From NCBI GenBank assembly GCA_035362935.1, contig DAOSEC010000007.1:1-64000 (forward strand): 64,000 bases of DNA. The letters run 5' to 3'. The notes below the pieces were generated by a model. The model was not told where the DNA came from. It did no database searches and saw only the letters and a program-made list of their open reading frames with translations. Of the stretch, positions 49,338 through 57,027 are shown in pieces. Positions within the stretch are counted from its first letter, which is position 1; every line of letters begins with the position of its first letter. This DNA is from DAOSEC01 sp035362935. GTDB taxonomy: Bacteria; Bacillota_I; Bacilli_A; ML615J-28; CAG-313. The translations under genes were made by a program, and so were the position numbers.

Positions 49338-50437
49338 TGAAACAATTTTTCACAAACAATAAATTAACATTATTATTAGGTCTTGCATTTATTCTTATTT
49401 TTGTTGTAAGCGGAGTGCTTTCAACAACATTCCAAAACGTTAGAGAAGAACGAGCAGATCGTATGACTTATCTACCTGCATATCCAAATGGGGAAAAACT
49501 AGTAGAACGTTCAAGTGAAGGTTTTATGTCTCAACCAGATGGAACTAAAATCATCAAAGCATTTGATGTGATGATTGGTAAAGAAGTTGTAGGTATGATT
49601 TATGTAGCAGAGGCGGAAGGTCGTAATGAAGGATTGCAATTTGCATTCGGAGTTGAAAAAGCAACCAAAAAATTATTAGGGTATGCGATTATCCAAAACA
49701 ACGAAACTCCATCATACTTCCAACGTTTAACTCCTGCATTTTATGCGCAATTATCAAATAAAAACTTAGATGATGTCAGTTTTTCAATTAACTTAGTTAG
49801 TGGAGCAACGCAAAGCTCAACTGCAATCGAGAAAATGGTTAAACTAGTGCGTTTGCAATTCGGGAAAGACATTGGATGGGATGTTCCGTCTATCGCGGTT
49901 AACATTACATCAAAGAAACAAGATTTTTCAGATTTAACATCAGCCAAATATTTATACACATTTGCATATAATATTGATGGAACAGATTACACCAATGTTG
50001 TTACATTAGAACGTAATCAAGCAGCGAATCCTTATTATAAATTTGTATCTTCTACTGTAGAAGCGGATGAAGTATTACAAGGGTTGTTTGAACTAGAAGC
50101 ATCAAAGGCAGAAAATAGAGTAAAAGCAACCATTATATCCGTAACAGGACTTAATGTAGTTGTATCAACACAAGGTTACGCAGGTGAAATTAGAGGAACT
50201 GCGACAATGAATGTGGATGGGTCCATCGCTTCATTTGTAATCACTCAAGAATCAGAAACATACTTTGAATTTGATCCTTATGATCCAATTCAACAATTAC
50301 CTGGTGTCTATGTTACCGAGCAAGGTGATTTAGACAATGCACCATTATCAACTGGTGCAACCGTCACTTCAAGAGCGGTCAAAGAATTATTTAGAGCAGT
50401 ACTTGCTTATGGAATGGAGGTTGGATTCAATGGATAA
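49337..50437 (+). CDS. Membrane-anchored protein with two FMN-binding domains (extended RnfG-like)
   Basis: An extracytoplasmic electron-carrier protein with one N-terminal transmembrane helix (about 9-30). The first domain (about 45-180) ends in LVSGATQSSTA (SGAT about 155-158), the attachment motif to which ApbE links FMN in RnfG and NqrC. The second domain (about 195-366) ends in LSTGATVTSRA (TGAT about 338-341), a second such motif. At 366 residues it is about twice a normal RnfG. It lies between rnfD and a normal rnfG, overlapping both. Two flavins per chain is inference from the motifs. Confidence 0.85.
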   Translation: MKQFFTNNKLTLLLGLAFILIFVVSGVLSTTFQNVREERADRMTYLPAYPNGEKLVERSSEGFMSQPDGTKIIKAFDVMIGKEVVGMIYVAEAEGRNEGLQFAFGVEKATKKLLGYAIIQNNETPSYFQRLTPAFYAQLSNKNLDDVSFSINLVSGATQSSTAIEKMVKLVRLQFGKDIGWDVPSIAVNITSKKQDFSDLTSAKYLYTFAYNIDGTDYTNVVTLERNQAANPYYKFVSSTVEADEVLQGLFELEASKAENRVKATIISVTGLNVVVSTQGYAGEIRGTATMNVDGSIASFVITQESETYFEFDPYDPIQQLPGVYVTEQGDLDNAPLSTGATVTSRAVKELFRAVLAYGMEVGFNG

Positions 50438-50957
50438 ATTTCCTCAACCTTTAAAATTAGGTTTATTCTTATTTGTATTAGGATTGTTATGTGCAACCTT
50501 ATTAGCGGTTGTCAATAGTTTCACAGCACCAGTCATTGAAGAAGCAAAAAGTGCACAGTTAGCAAAAACACTTGGAGATTTAAAATCAGGTGTGACATTT
50601 AAAGATGACACAAGTAGTTACACTCGTTTGAGTGGTGTTCGTAAAGTATATGGAACCTACGCTGGAGAAACGCAAAACGGTGTCATTTATCAAGTAAATA
50701 TCAGCGGTTATGCTGGTGTTATCGAAGTCTTAATTGGATTTAATACCGATACTGATACCGTAATGGGACTAAAAGTATTGTCTCAAACAGAAACCCCAGG
50801 TATCGGAAGTAAAATTGTTGACTTTGATTTTGGTTTAAATAACAAACCATTTAATACATCCGATTTCAATATGATTAGTGGAGCGACCGTTTCGTCAAAT
50901 GCAGTCAAAGCTGCAGTTGCGATTGCACAAGCTCAATATGCACAGGATTTTAACTAG
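50430..50957 (+). CDS. rnfG: Rnf complex subunit RnfG (FMN-binding)
   Basis: The 175-residue protein has one transmembrane helix (about 9-29) and a single FMN-binding domain with the covalent-attachment motif MISGATVSSNAV (SGAT about 150-153). It carries electrons on the outer side of the membrane within Rnf. The start ATG 50430 has GGAGGTT upstream and overlaps the preceding gene by 8 bases. A longer start at 50337 is spurious. Standard length for the family, in contrast with the preceding double-domain protein. Confidence 0.93.
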   Translation: MDKFPQPLKLGLFLFVLGLLCATLLAVVNSFTAPVIEEAKSAQLAKTLGDLKSGVTFKDDTSSYTRLSGVRKVYGTYAGETQNGVIYQVNISGYAGVIEVLIGFNTDTDTVMGLKVLSQTETPGIGSKIVDFDFGLNNKPFNTSDFNMISGATVSSNAVKAAVAIAQAQYAQDFN

Positions 50958-50969
50958 GAGGTGGACAAA

Positions 50970-51656
50970 ATGACTGAAGTGAAAAAAGAATCACAATGGA
51001 AAAATTTCGTCAAAGGTATTTTGTCAGAAAACCCTAACTTAGTCGCATTCCTTGGAATGTGTCCAACATTAGCGGTTTCAAGAACCGTTGAAAGTGCACT
51101 TGGAATGGGAATCGCGGTTGTGTTTGTACTTGTTATGTCAAATCTAATCGTATCTCTTATTCGTAAACTTGTACCAAACGAAATTCGTATTCCTGTATAT
51201 ATCGTAATTATCGCCACATTAGTAACCATTGTTGAAATGGTGATGGCAGCATACTTAGGTACACTTTATGAAACGTTAGGAGTATTTTTACCGCTTGTTG
51301 TTGTAAACTGTATCATTTTAGGAAGAGCAGAAGCATACGCTTCCAAAAACACTCCACTGTCATCAGTCGTAGATGCACTTGGTATGGCAGTTGGATTTAC
51401 AATGACACTTGTTATTTTAGCGGTAATTCGTGAATTCTTAGGTACTGGTACCATTACAATATGGACCATTCCAAATGATATTGTTATCGATTTAACAGGG
51501 ATTTATTCTGCGTTAAAATTAGCACCATCACAATTCTTCTTATCCCCTGTTGGAGCATTCTTAGTTCTTGGGTTGTTGGTAGGATCAATTAGTGCGGTAA
51601 GTTTAGATCGCAAAGCAAAAAGAGAAAAACTTGAAAAGAAAGCGGCGGTGAAGTAA
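50970..51656 (+). CDS. rnfE: Rnf complex subunit RnfE
   Basis: Membrane subunit of the RnfE/NqrD family. The 228 residues have six transmembrane helices and the characteristic ENPNLVAFLGMCPTLAVSRTVESALGMG opening (about 21-48), and PLVVVNCIILGRAEAYA (about 109-125), the conserved Cys regions that bind the [2Fe-2S] cluster with RnfA. Start ATG 50970 follows AGGAGGTG. Two bases separate it from rnfA. Confidence 0.95.
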   Translation: MTEVKKESQWKNFVKGILSENPNLVAFLGMCPTLAVSRTVESALGMGIAVVFVLVMSNLIVSLIRKLVPNEIRIPVYIVIIATLVTIVEMVMAAYLGTLYETLGVFLPLVVVNCIILGRAEAYASKNTPLSSVVDALGMAVGFTMTLVILAVIREFLGTGTITIWTIPNDIVIDLTGIYSALKLAPSQFFLSPVGAFLVLGLLVGSISAVSLDRKAKREKLEKKAAVK

Positions 51657-51657
51657 T

Positions 51658-52233
51658 ATGAGAGATTTGATTACATTAGCATTTACTGCGCTTTTAATTG
51701 AGAATGTTTTGTTGTTCCGTTTCTTAGGAGTATGTCCGTTTTTAGGAGTATCAAAGAAGCGTGAATCAGCAATTGGAATGGGAATGGCGGTAATCTTTGT
51801 TATCGTGTTAGCCACAACCGTTTCTTGGTTGGTTTATTACTATATCTTAGACCAATTTGATTTGATCTATATGCGAACCATCGTGTTTATCTTTGTTATC
51901 GCATCGTTAGTTCAAATCGTTGAAATGTTTATGAAAAAAGTATTGCCTGCATTATACAAATCACTTGGAATTTTCTTACCACTCATCACTACAAATTGTG
52001 CGGTGTTGGGGGTAGCGATTTTAGCTGTTGATAAAGAATATAATTTCATCGAAATGTTAGTATTCGCACTTGCATCTTCAGCTGGATTCTTACTAGTTAT
52101 GTTTATCTTTTCAGCGTTACGCGAAAAAATGGAATCTGCTCCTACCCCAAAAGGGTTTAAAGGAATTCCAATTGCGTTGGTAACTGCCGCTGTACTTGCG
52201 ATGGTATTTGGACGCTTAGGAGGAATCATCTAA
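51658..52233 (+). CDS. rnfA: Rnf complex subunit RnfA
   Basis: Membrane subunit paralogous to RnfE in inverted topology. The 191 residues have six helices with LLIENVLLFRFLGVCPFLGVSKK (about 12-34) and LPLITTNCAVLGVAIL (about 107-122), the two conserved Cys. The stop codon's last base is the first of the rnfB start. Confidence 0.96.
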   Translation: MRDLITLAFTALLIENVLLFRFLGVCPFLGVSKKRESAIGMGMAVIFVIVLATTVSWLVYYYILDQFDLIYMRTIVFIFVIASLVQIVEMFMKKVLPALYKSLGIFLPLITTNCAVLGVAILAVDKEYNFIEMLVFALASSAGFLLVMFIFSALREKMESAPTPKGFKGIPIALVTAAVLAMVFGRLGGII

Positions 52234-52523
52234 TGTTGATTGATATTTTATACGCCGTTGGAACATTAGCCGGACTAGGATTGTTGTTAGGGGTTGTCAT
52301 CGGAATTGTAGCGAAAGTGTTTCATGTCGAAGAAGATCCAAGATTTTCAACACTGTTAACGATGCTACCAGGATATAACTGTGGTGCTTGTGGGCATCCT
52401 GGTTGTGCTGGTTTAGCAGGAGCAATCGTTGAAGGAAAAGGAAAAGCAAATCAATGTAAGCCAATGAAGAAGGAAGATCTTCCAGCAATCGAAGCATACA
52501 TCGCTTCTTGGCCAAAAGAATAA
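52233..52523 (+). CDS. rnfB: Minimal RnfB (membrane anchor and one Fe-S cluster only)
   Basis: RnfB accepts electrons from ferredoxin and passes them into the membrane. A normal protein has a transmembrane helix, a four-Cys cluster domain and then two or more ferredoxin-type [4Fe-4S] motifs. Here the 96 residues end after the first cluster (YNCGACGHPGCAGLA plus CKP, about residues 48-76). The stop is followed within 15 bases by a terminator, so nothing of the ferredoxin modules remains. The motif and anchor are intact, so it is a compact form rather than a decayed one. A separate ferredoxin gene lies at 59861-60028. Confidence 0.9.
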   Translation: MLIDILYAVGTLAGLGLLLGVVIGIVAKVFHVEEDPRFSTLLTMLPGYNCGACGHPGCAGLAGAIVEGKGKANQCKPMKKEDLPAIEAYIASWPKE

Positions 52524-52537
52524 GTAAACTCATTAAG

Positions 52538-52571
52538 CAGCTCAAATCATGCAAGATTTGAGCTGTTTTTC
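52538..52571 (+). terminator. Terminator of the rnf operon
   Basis: The 11-bp stem CAGCTCAAATC/GATTTGAGCTG with a 6-nt loop and five T. Confidence 0.93.
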
Positions 52572-52578
52572 TTTAAAA

Positions 52579-52623
52579 TGAAAATGAATGAAAATCAGTG
52601 AAAATGTTTTCTGTTTATGAAAA
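52579..52623 (+). promoter_or_regulatory. Array of TGAAAA repeats upstream of the lipoprotein promoter
   Basis: TGAAAA occurs at 52579, 52589, 52599 (10-bp period) and again at 52618 (19 further). The phasing places them on one helix face just upstream of the -35 box, as response-regulator sites would be. No regulator can be named. Confidence 0.4.
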
Positions 52624-52628
52624 AGATG

Positions 52629-52656
52629 TTGACTATTTTACAAAATAGCGTATAAT
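52629..52656 (+). promoter_or_regulatory. Lipoprotein promoter with palindromic operator
   Basis: TTGACT (52629-52634), 16-bp spacer, TATAAT (52651-52656). The spacer contains a perfect palindrome, CTATTTT-AC-AAAATAG (52633-52648), which is probably an operator since it fills the space between the boxes. Confidence 0.65.
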
Positions 52657-52698
52657 ATACTTGTCTTAAATAAATTATATATGGAGGTAAAAAGACAA

Positions 52699-53484
52699 AT
52701 GTTCAAAAAACTTTTTTTAACTTTAATCCTTATCGTTTCTGTATTCGCATTAGCAGGATGCGATCAAAAACCAACTCCAACTGAAGGAACAGCTTACGGT
52801 TTAGTACATGGTTACTATGTAGGTGTTATTTCTGTTAACGTTGATGTTGATGGTAAAGTAACTGCTATGGACGTAGAAGAATATTTCTTACCTTACAGCT
52901 GGGCAAAAATCACTGCAGCTCAAGCATTAGACGGTGAAACATTACGCGCTGGTGCATTAGCCGTTGTTGGTTCAAGAGGAACTAACTACTATTCACAATT
53001 TATTAAAATTGGAGATAAAGTATTTGAAGGTTTCGTTACTGGAACAGCTCCAGCTCAAGGAATTAGCTACAGATCAACTGGTATTTCTCACTTAGAATCT
53101 TGGTTAAAACAAGAAGCAGCAGCGAAATGGTACGTTGACCAAATCGAAGCTGGAAACTTTGCAATTACTACTTCTAATGGAACAACTCATCCAACATGGG
53201 TAAAAGGAGCAGCAGATGCTTCTACAGCAGTTAGTATGACAAAAACTGCATCTGGATACTGGACTGTTGATGCTCCACGTTTAGGTTGGGTAGGAAACGT
53301 TGCAGCATTCAAAGCTGATATGATTGGTAAAGATTTATCACAAGTATTTGTTTACTCACGTGATGCAGCAGCAGCAGCTGGTTCTCAATTCTGGACAGTT
53401 AATGGTGTTGTTTCTGGTGCTACATGGTCAGATTATCCTGATTACTTACATTTAGCAATCCAAGCTTACAAAAACGCTAAATAA
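52699..53484 (+). CDS. Secreted lipoprotein with C-terminal FMN-attachment-like motif
   Basis: A 261-residue predicted lipoprotein. The signal peptide ends in a lipobox LAGC (Cys about residue 21), cut by LspA and lipidated. The mature part has a GTAYGLVHGYYVGVISVNVDVDGKVTAM beta segment like FMN-binding domains, where a pair of strands carries VDGKVTAM, and ends in VNGVVSGATWSDYP (SGAT about 239-242), where ApbE could link FMN. It is thus a candidate surface flavoprotein electron carrier. Strong GGAGG site. The ATG at 52681 that contains that site is rejected. It directly follows the rnf operon but has its own promoter and terminator, and low-bias, abundant-protein-like codons. The substrate or partner is unknown. 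Confidence 0.75.
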   Translation: MFKKLFLTLILIVSVFALAGCDQKPTPTEGTAYGLVHGYYVGVISVNVDVDGKVTAMDVEEYFLPYSWAKITAAQALDGETLRAGALAVVGSRGTNYYSQFIKIGDKVFEGFVTGTAPAQGISYRSTGISHLESWLKQEAAAKWYVDQIEAGNFAITTSNGTTHPTWVKGAADASTAVSMTKTASGYWTVDAPRLGWVGNVAAFKADMIGKDLSQVFVYSRDAAAAAGSQFWTVNGVVSGATWSDYPDYLHLAIQAYKNAK

Positions 53485-53503
53485 TTCACAATTTTTTCAA
53501 ATA

Positions 53504-53538
53504 AGAGTCATAAGAAGCAATTCTTATGACTTTTTATT
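53504..53538 (+). terminator. Terminator after the FMN-motif lipoprotein
   Basis: The 11-bp stem AGTCATAAGAA/TTCTTATGACT with loop GCAA and T-rich tail. Confidence 0.92.
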
Positions 53539-53552
53539 TGCGTTAGTTTTAG

Positions 53553-53581
53553 TTGTCTTTTTAAACAAAGTAGTGTATAAT
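53553..53581 (+). promoter_or_regulatory. Promoter of the glyS T-box transcript
   Basis: TTGTCT (53553-53558), 17-bp spacer, TATAAT (53576-53581). Confidence 0.75.
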
Positions 53582-53587
53582 ACATAT

Positions 53588-53793
53588 AAATACGTGCGAT
53601 GATGAAAAAGAGTAGTTGAATTGTCTCTTCAAAGAGAGTCTAGGATGGTGAGATCTAGGCATAAGACATCAATGAATGGAGTTTTGGAGCACACTTTTTC
53701 ACGAAAAGAGACTACCAATATTGGTGGTAAAAAGGGTGGAACCGCGGATTACATTCGTCCCTTTGCATGTGTGCAAAAGGGATTTTTATATTT
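53588..53793 (+). ncRNA. T-box leader of glyS
   Basis: tRNA-Gly sensing leader. It has AGAGAG and GGTGAGA stem I elements (about 53633-53653), a specifier GGA (Gly, 53678-53680) followed by a purine, the T-box antiterminator AAGGGTGGAACCGCGG (53732-53747) and a terminator, TCCCTTTGCA/TGCAAAAGGGA (53758-53782) with T-rich tail. Uncharged tRNA-Gly would allow read-through into glyS. Confidence 0.95.
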
Positions 53794-53809
53794 TAGGGAG
53801 GATTATTGT

Positions 53810-55186
53810 ATGAAACAAATGACTATGGAGCAACTTGTCAATTATTTAAAACAACTAGGATTCGTATATCAAGGGTCGGAAATCTATGGAGGTCTTGCGA
53901 ATGCTTGGGACTATGGGCCACTTGGTGTCGAACTCAAAAATAACATCAAAAAGTTTTGGTGGAAGCGTTTTGTTCAAATGAGCGAATACAATGTAGGTTT
54001 AGATGCTGCAATCTTAATGAACCCAAAAACTTGGGTTGCAAGCGGACATGTTGGAGGATTTAGCGATCCTTTGATTGACTGTAAAAAATGTGGTGTGCGC
54101 TACCGTGCGGATAAATTAATTGAAGATGCAACAAGTGGGTTGGTTACAGGTGATGGTTGGACGAGCGAACAATTATCAAAATATATTGTTGATGAAAAAG
54201 TGAAATGTACATCTTGTGGGGCAAGTGATTTTACTGAAATTCGAAAATTTAACTTGATGTTTAAAACCAATCAAGGTGTGATTGAAGACGAAAAAAATAC
54301 TGTGTATTTGCGACCGGAAACGGCTCAAGGGATATTTGTAAACTTTAAAAATGTTCAACGTTCTTCAAGAAAAAAAGTGCCATTTGGAATCGCTCAAATC
54401 GGAAAAAGCTTCCGTAATGAAATCACTCCAGGAAACTTCATTTTTAGAACAAGAGAGTTTGAACAAATGGAACTTGAATTCTTCTGTAAACCAGGAACAG
54501 ATTTAGAATGGTTTGATTACTGGAAATCCTTTAGTGTAGCATTCTTAAAAGAAATTGGATTAAAAGAAGAAAAAATCCGTACCAGAGATCACGACAAAGA
54601 TGAACTATCACATTATTCGAATGCAACAACTGACATTGAATTTGAATTTTTCTTTGGATGGGGAGAGTTATGGGGAATTGCAGACCGAACCGATTATGAT
54701 TTGCGCGTTCACCAAGAACATTCCAAACAAAATCTTGAATACCTAGATCCAGATGACAATTCAAAATATTTGCCATATGTCATCGAACCATCGATTGGAG
54801 TCGAACGTTTGTTACTCGCAGTTATCATGAGTGCCTATGAAGAAGAAACACTAGAAAACGGAGAAACTAGGGAAGTATTGCGATTTGTTCCTGAGATTGC
54901 ACCATATAAGATTGCTGTATTACCACTTGTAAATAAGTTGAAAGATGAAGCAACAAATGTATATAAATTGTTATCAAAACACTTTATGTGTGATTATGAT
55001 ACCTCAGGTACAATTGGAAAACGATACCGAAGACAAGATGCAATTGGGACTCCATACTGCGTGACGATTGATTACGATACACTAAGTGATAACACTGTTA
55101 CCATTCGCGATCGTGATACGATGGAACAAGTAAGAGTGAATATTAGTGAATTGTCCAAATATTTTTTCACAAAACTAAATAAATAA
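53810..55186 (+). CDS. glyS: Glycyl-tRNA synthetase, single-chain dimeric type
   Basis: Class II synthetase of the eukaryote/Gram-positive alpha2 type, 458 residues. Visible are GGLANAWDYGPLGVELKNN (motif 1 region), DPLIDCKKC with a Cys pair, FRNEITPGNFIFRTREFEQMELEFF (motif 2), SIGVERLLLAVI (motif 3) and a C-terminal anticodon-binding domain (about 360-455). The ATG at 53810 follows AGGGAGGATTATTGT. The open frame to 53621 covers the T-box leader and is not coding. Monocistronic behind the Gly T-box, then dnaG after 50 bases. Confidence 0.96.
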   Translation: MKQMTMEQLVNYLKQLGFVYQGSEIYGGLANAWDYGPLGVELKNNIKKFWWKRFVQMSEYNVGLDAAILMNPKTWVASGHVGGFSDPLIDCKKCGVRYRADKLIEDATSGLVTGDGWTSEQLSKYIVDEKVKCTSCGASDFTEIRKFNLMFKTNQGVIEDEKNTVYLRPETAQGIFVNFKNVQRSSRKKVPFGIAQIGKSFRNEITPGNFIFRTREFEQMELEFFCKPGTDLEWFDYWKSFSVAFLKEIGLKEEKIRTRDHDKDELSHYSNATTDIEFEFFFGWGELWGIADRTDYDLRVHQEHSKQNLEYLDPDDNSKYLPYVIEPSIGVERLLLAVIMSAYEEETLENGETREVLRFVPEIAPYKIAVLPLVNKLKDEATNVYKLLSKHFMCDYDTSGTIGKRYRRQDAIGTPYCVTIDYDTLSDNTVTIRDRDTMEQVRVNISELSKYFFTKLNK

Positions 55187-55236
55187 AAAAGTAAAAATAG
55201 AATAATTTGAGAAATATATATATAGGGGGAGTGATT

Positions 55237-57021
55237 ATGGCTGACTTATCTCACATTTTTGATGCTATTTTAGAAAAAGTGGAAATTGTCGATGTCATTA
55301 GCAGTTATCTTCCCTTAGAAAAGAAGGGCAAGAACTACTTTGGTGTTTGCCCTTTTCATAACGATACCAATCCTTCGATGTCGGTATCACCAGAAAAAAA
55401 GATCTATAAATGTTTTAGTTGTGGAGCAAGCGGAAATGCAATATCGTTTGTTCAAAACTACGAACACATTACGTTTTTAAAAGCTGCTAAAAAGCTAGCA
55501 GATCAAGTGAATGTTGAGTTAGTACTTGATGAGGCTAGAAGCGATGGACCAAATTTTACTCGTTATTATAAAATTATGCAAGAAGCGGTAACGTTTTATA
55601 AATTTTATTTACAAAACACCGAAGAAGGCAAAGATGCTAGAACGTATTTAGAAAAACGTGGAATTGGAGAAGAGATTCTAAAAGAGTTTTCGCTTGGATT
55701 ATCTTCGAGTGAACCAGACTATTTAAACAAAGCATTGACGAAAATGGATGTCACGTTTGTCGATCAAATGGAGTTAGGACTCATTAAATCAAATGGAGTC
55801 AATTATTACGATTCCTTCCGTGATCGAATTATGTTTCCGATCCATGATTTAGATGGTAATGTTGTTGGACTCAGTGGACGAATCTACAAACAAAAAGACA
55901 ATGAACCAAAATATGTCAATTCTCCAGAAAATATGATTTTTCACAAAGGAAAAGTCTTATACCACTATCATCAAGCAATGCCACATATTCGTAAGCTCAA
56001 TAAAGTGTTTGTCTTTGAAGGATTCATGGATGTCATCGCTGCATTTAAAGCTGGTGTTGAAAACACGGTTGCTTCGATGGGAACAGCACTTACACTAGAT
56101 CACGCAAGAGCACTCAAAAAGTTGACTTCAAATGTTGTTTTATGTTTTGATGGCGACCAAGCTGGGATTACAGCAACCAAACGTGCGATTCCAGTGTTAC
56201 GAGGATTTAATTTATCAATAGAAGCTGTCTTACTACCAGACAACTTGGATCCAGATGATTATTTAAAGAAGTATGGGCCAGAAAAACTACGTTTGTTTTT
56301 ACAAGATCAAGCGATTAATGTTGTTGAATATTTATATCGCGTTTCTAAGAAAAACTTAGTTGTAGAAGATGTTTCTAGCATTGAGCGTCACAAAGAAGAA
56401 GTGTTTTCTGTGTTAAAAGCAATGAATCAAACTGTGACAACCGAAGTTTATTTGCAACGTTTAGCAAGCGATACAGGTGTCAGATATGCAACCCTTCAGG
56501 ATGAGTTTGATCAAAGCAGTAGTAGAGAATTTAAAGTTGACACGATTGTAGAAGTCCCTAAAGAACCAGTTCCAAAACGAAGAACGTCCGTTAAAGGAAT
56601 GTATTTGAACGCAGAAAAAGACTTGATTCACCATATGCTTTATTCCTACGACTATACAAAACACATTAAAGCTGAACTTGGTACTCATTTTGTGACACAA
56701 GTTGGGCTTGATATCATGTGCAACATTAAAGACATTTATGACAAAGATCCATCAATGCCATATGAAACCTTAATATCAGAGGTAGAAAAAAAGTTAACAC
56801 CAAATGAAGTGGATTATTTTCATGAGATTACATCACGAAAAAGGATCAAGGAAGCAAATCGTAAACTAGTTGAAGATTGCTTGGTTCAAATTAAGAAAAA
56901 TTACGATATCGATAAGCAGATTGAAGATATTAAAGTGAAGATGTCAGAAACTTCAGATGAAGTCAAAATTCATCAATATTCTGAGCAATTAAAAACATTA
57001 AAAAATAAATTAAGAAAGTGA
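55237..57021 (+). CDS. dnaG: DNA primase
   Basis: Synthesises RNA primers at the replication fork. The 594 residues have an N-terminal zinc domain (CPFHNDTNPS... CFSCG, about 38-64), a TOPRIM domain (VFEGFMDVIAA about 255, DGDQAG about 303), and a C-terminal DnaB-binding helical domain. GGGGGAGTG precedes the ATG at 55237. A TTG ten codons earlier lies before the ribosome site. It is followed 6 bases later by rpoD, the conserved macromolecular synthesis operon order. Confidence 0.96.
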   Translation: MADLSHIFDAILEKVEIVDVISSYLPLEKKGKNYFGVCPFHNDTNPSMSVSPEKKIYKCFSCGASGNAISFVQNYEHITFLKAAKKLADQVNVELVLDEARSDGPNFTRYYKIMQEAVTFYKFYLQNTEEGKDARTYLEKRGIGEEILKEFSLGLSSSEPDYLNKALTKMDVTFVDQMELGLIKSNGVNYYDSFRDRIMFPIHDLDGNVVGLSGRIYKQKDNEPKYVNSPENMIFHKGKVLYHYHQAMPHIRKLNKVFVFEGFMDVIAAFKAGVENTVASMGTALTLDHARALKKLTSNVVLCFDGDQAGITATKRAIPVLRGFNLSIEAVLLPDNLDPDDYLKKYGPEKLRLFLQDQAINVVEYLYRVSKKNLVVEDVSSIERHKEEVFSVLKAMNQTVTTEVYLQRLASDTGVRYATLQDEFDQSSSREFKVDTIVEVPKEPVPKRRTSVKGMYLNAEKDLIHHMLYSYDYTKHIKAELGTHFVTQVGLDIMCNIKDIYDKDPSMPYETLISEVEKKLTPNEVDYFHEITSRKRIKEANRKLVEDCLVQIKKNYDIDKQIEDIKVKMSETSDEVKIHQYSEQLKTLKNKLRK

Positions 57022-57027
57022 GAATCT

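Noticed and set aside
50337..50429. 31-codon N-terminal extension of rnfG
   Set aside because: It overlaps the preceding FMN gene in another frame. GGAGGTT and the membrane helix fit the ATG at 50430.
51912..52229. 105-codon frame antisense to rnfA
   Set aside because: It is a shadow of rnfA with no ribosome site or known domain.
53621..53809. 63-codon N-terminal extension of glyS
   Set aside because: It lies wholly in the T-box leader and terminator. The family N-terminus and ribosome site fit the ATG at 53810.
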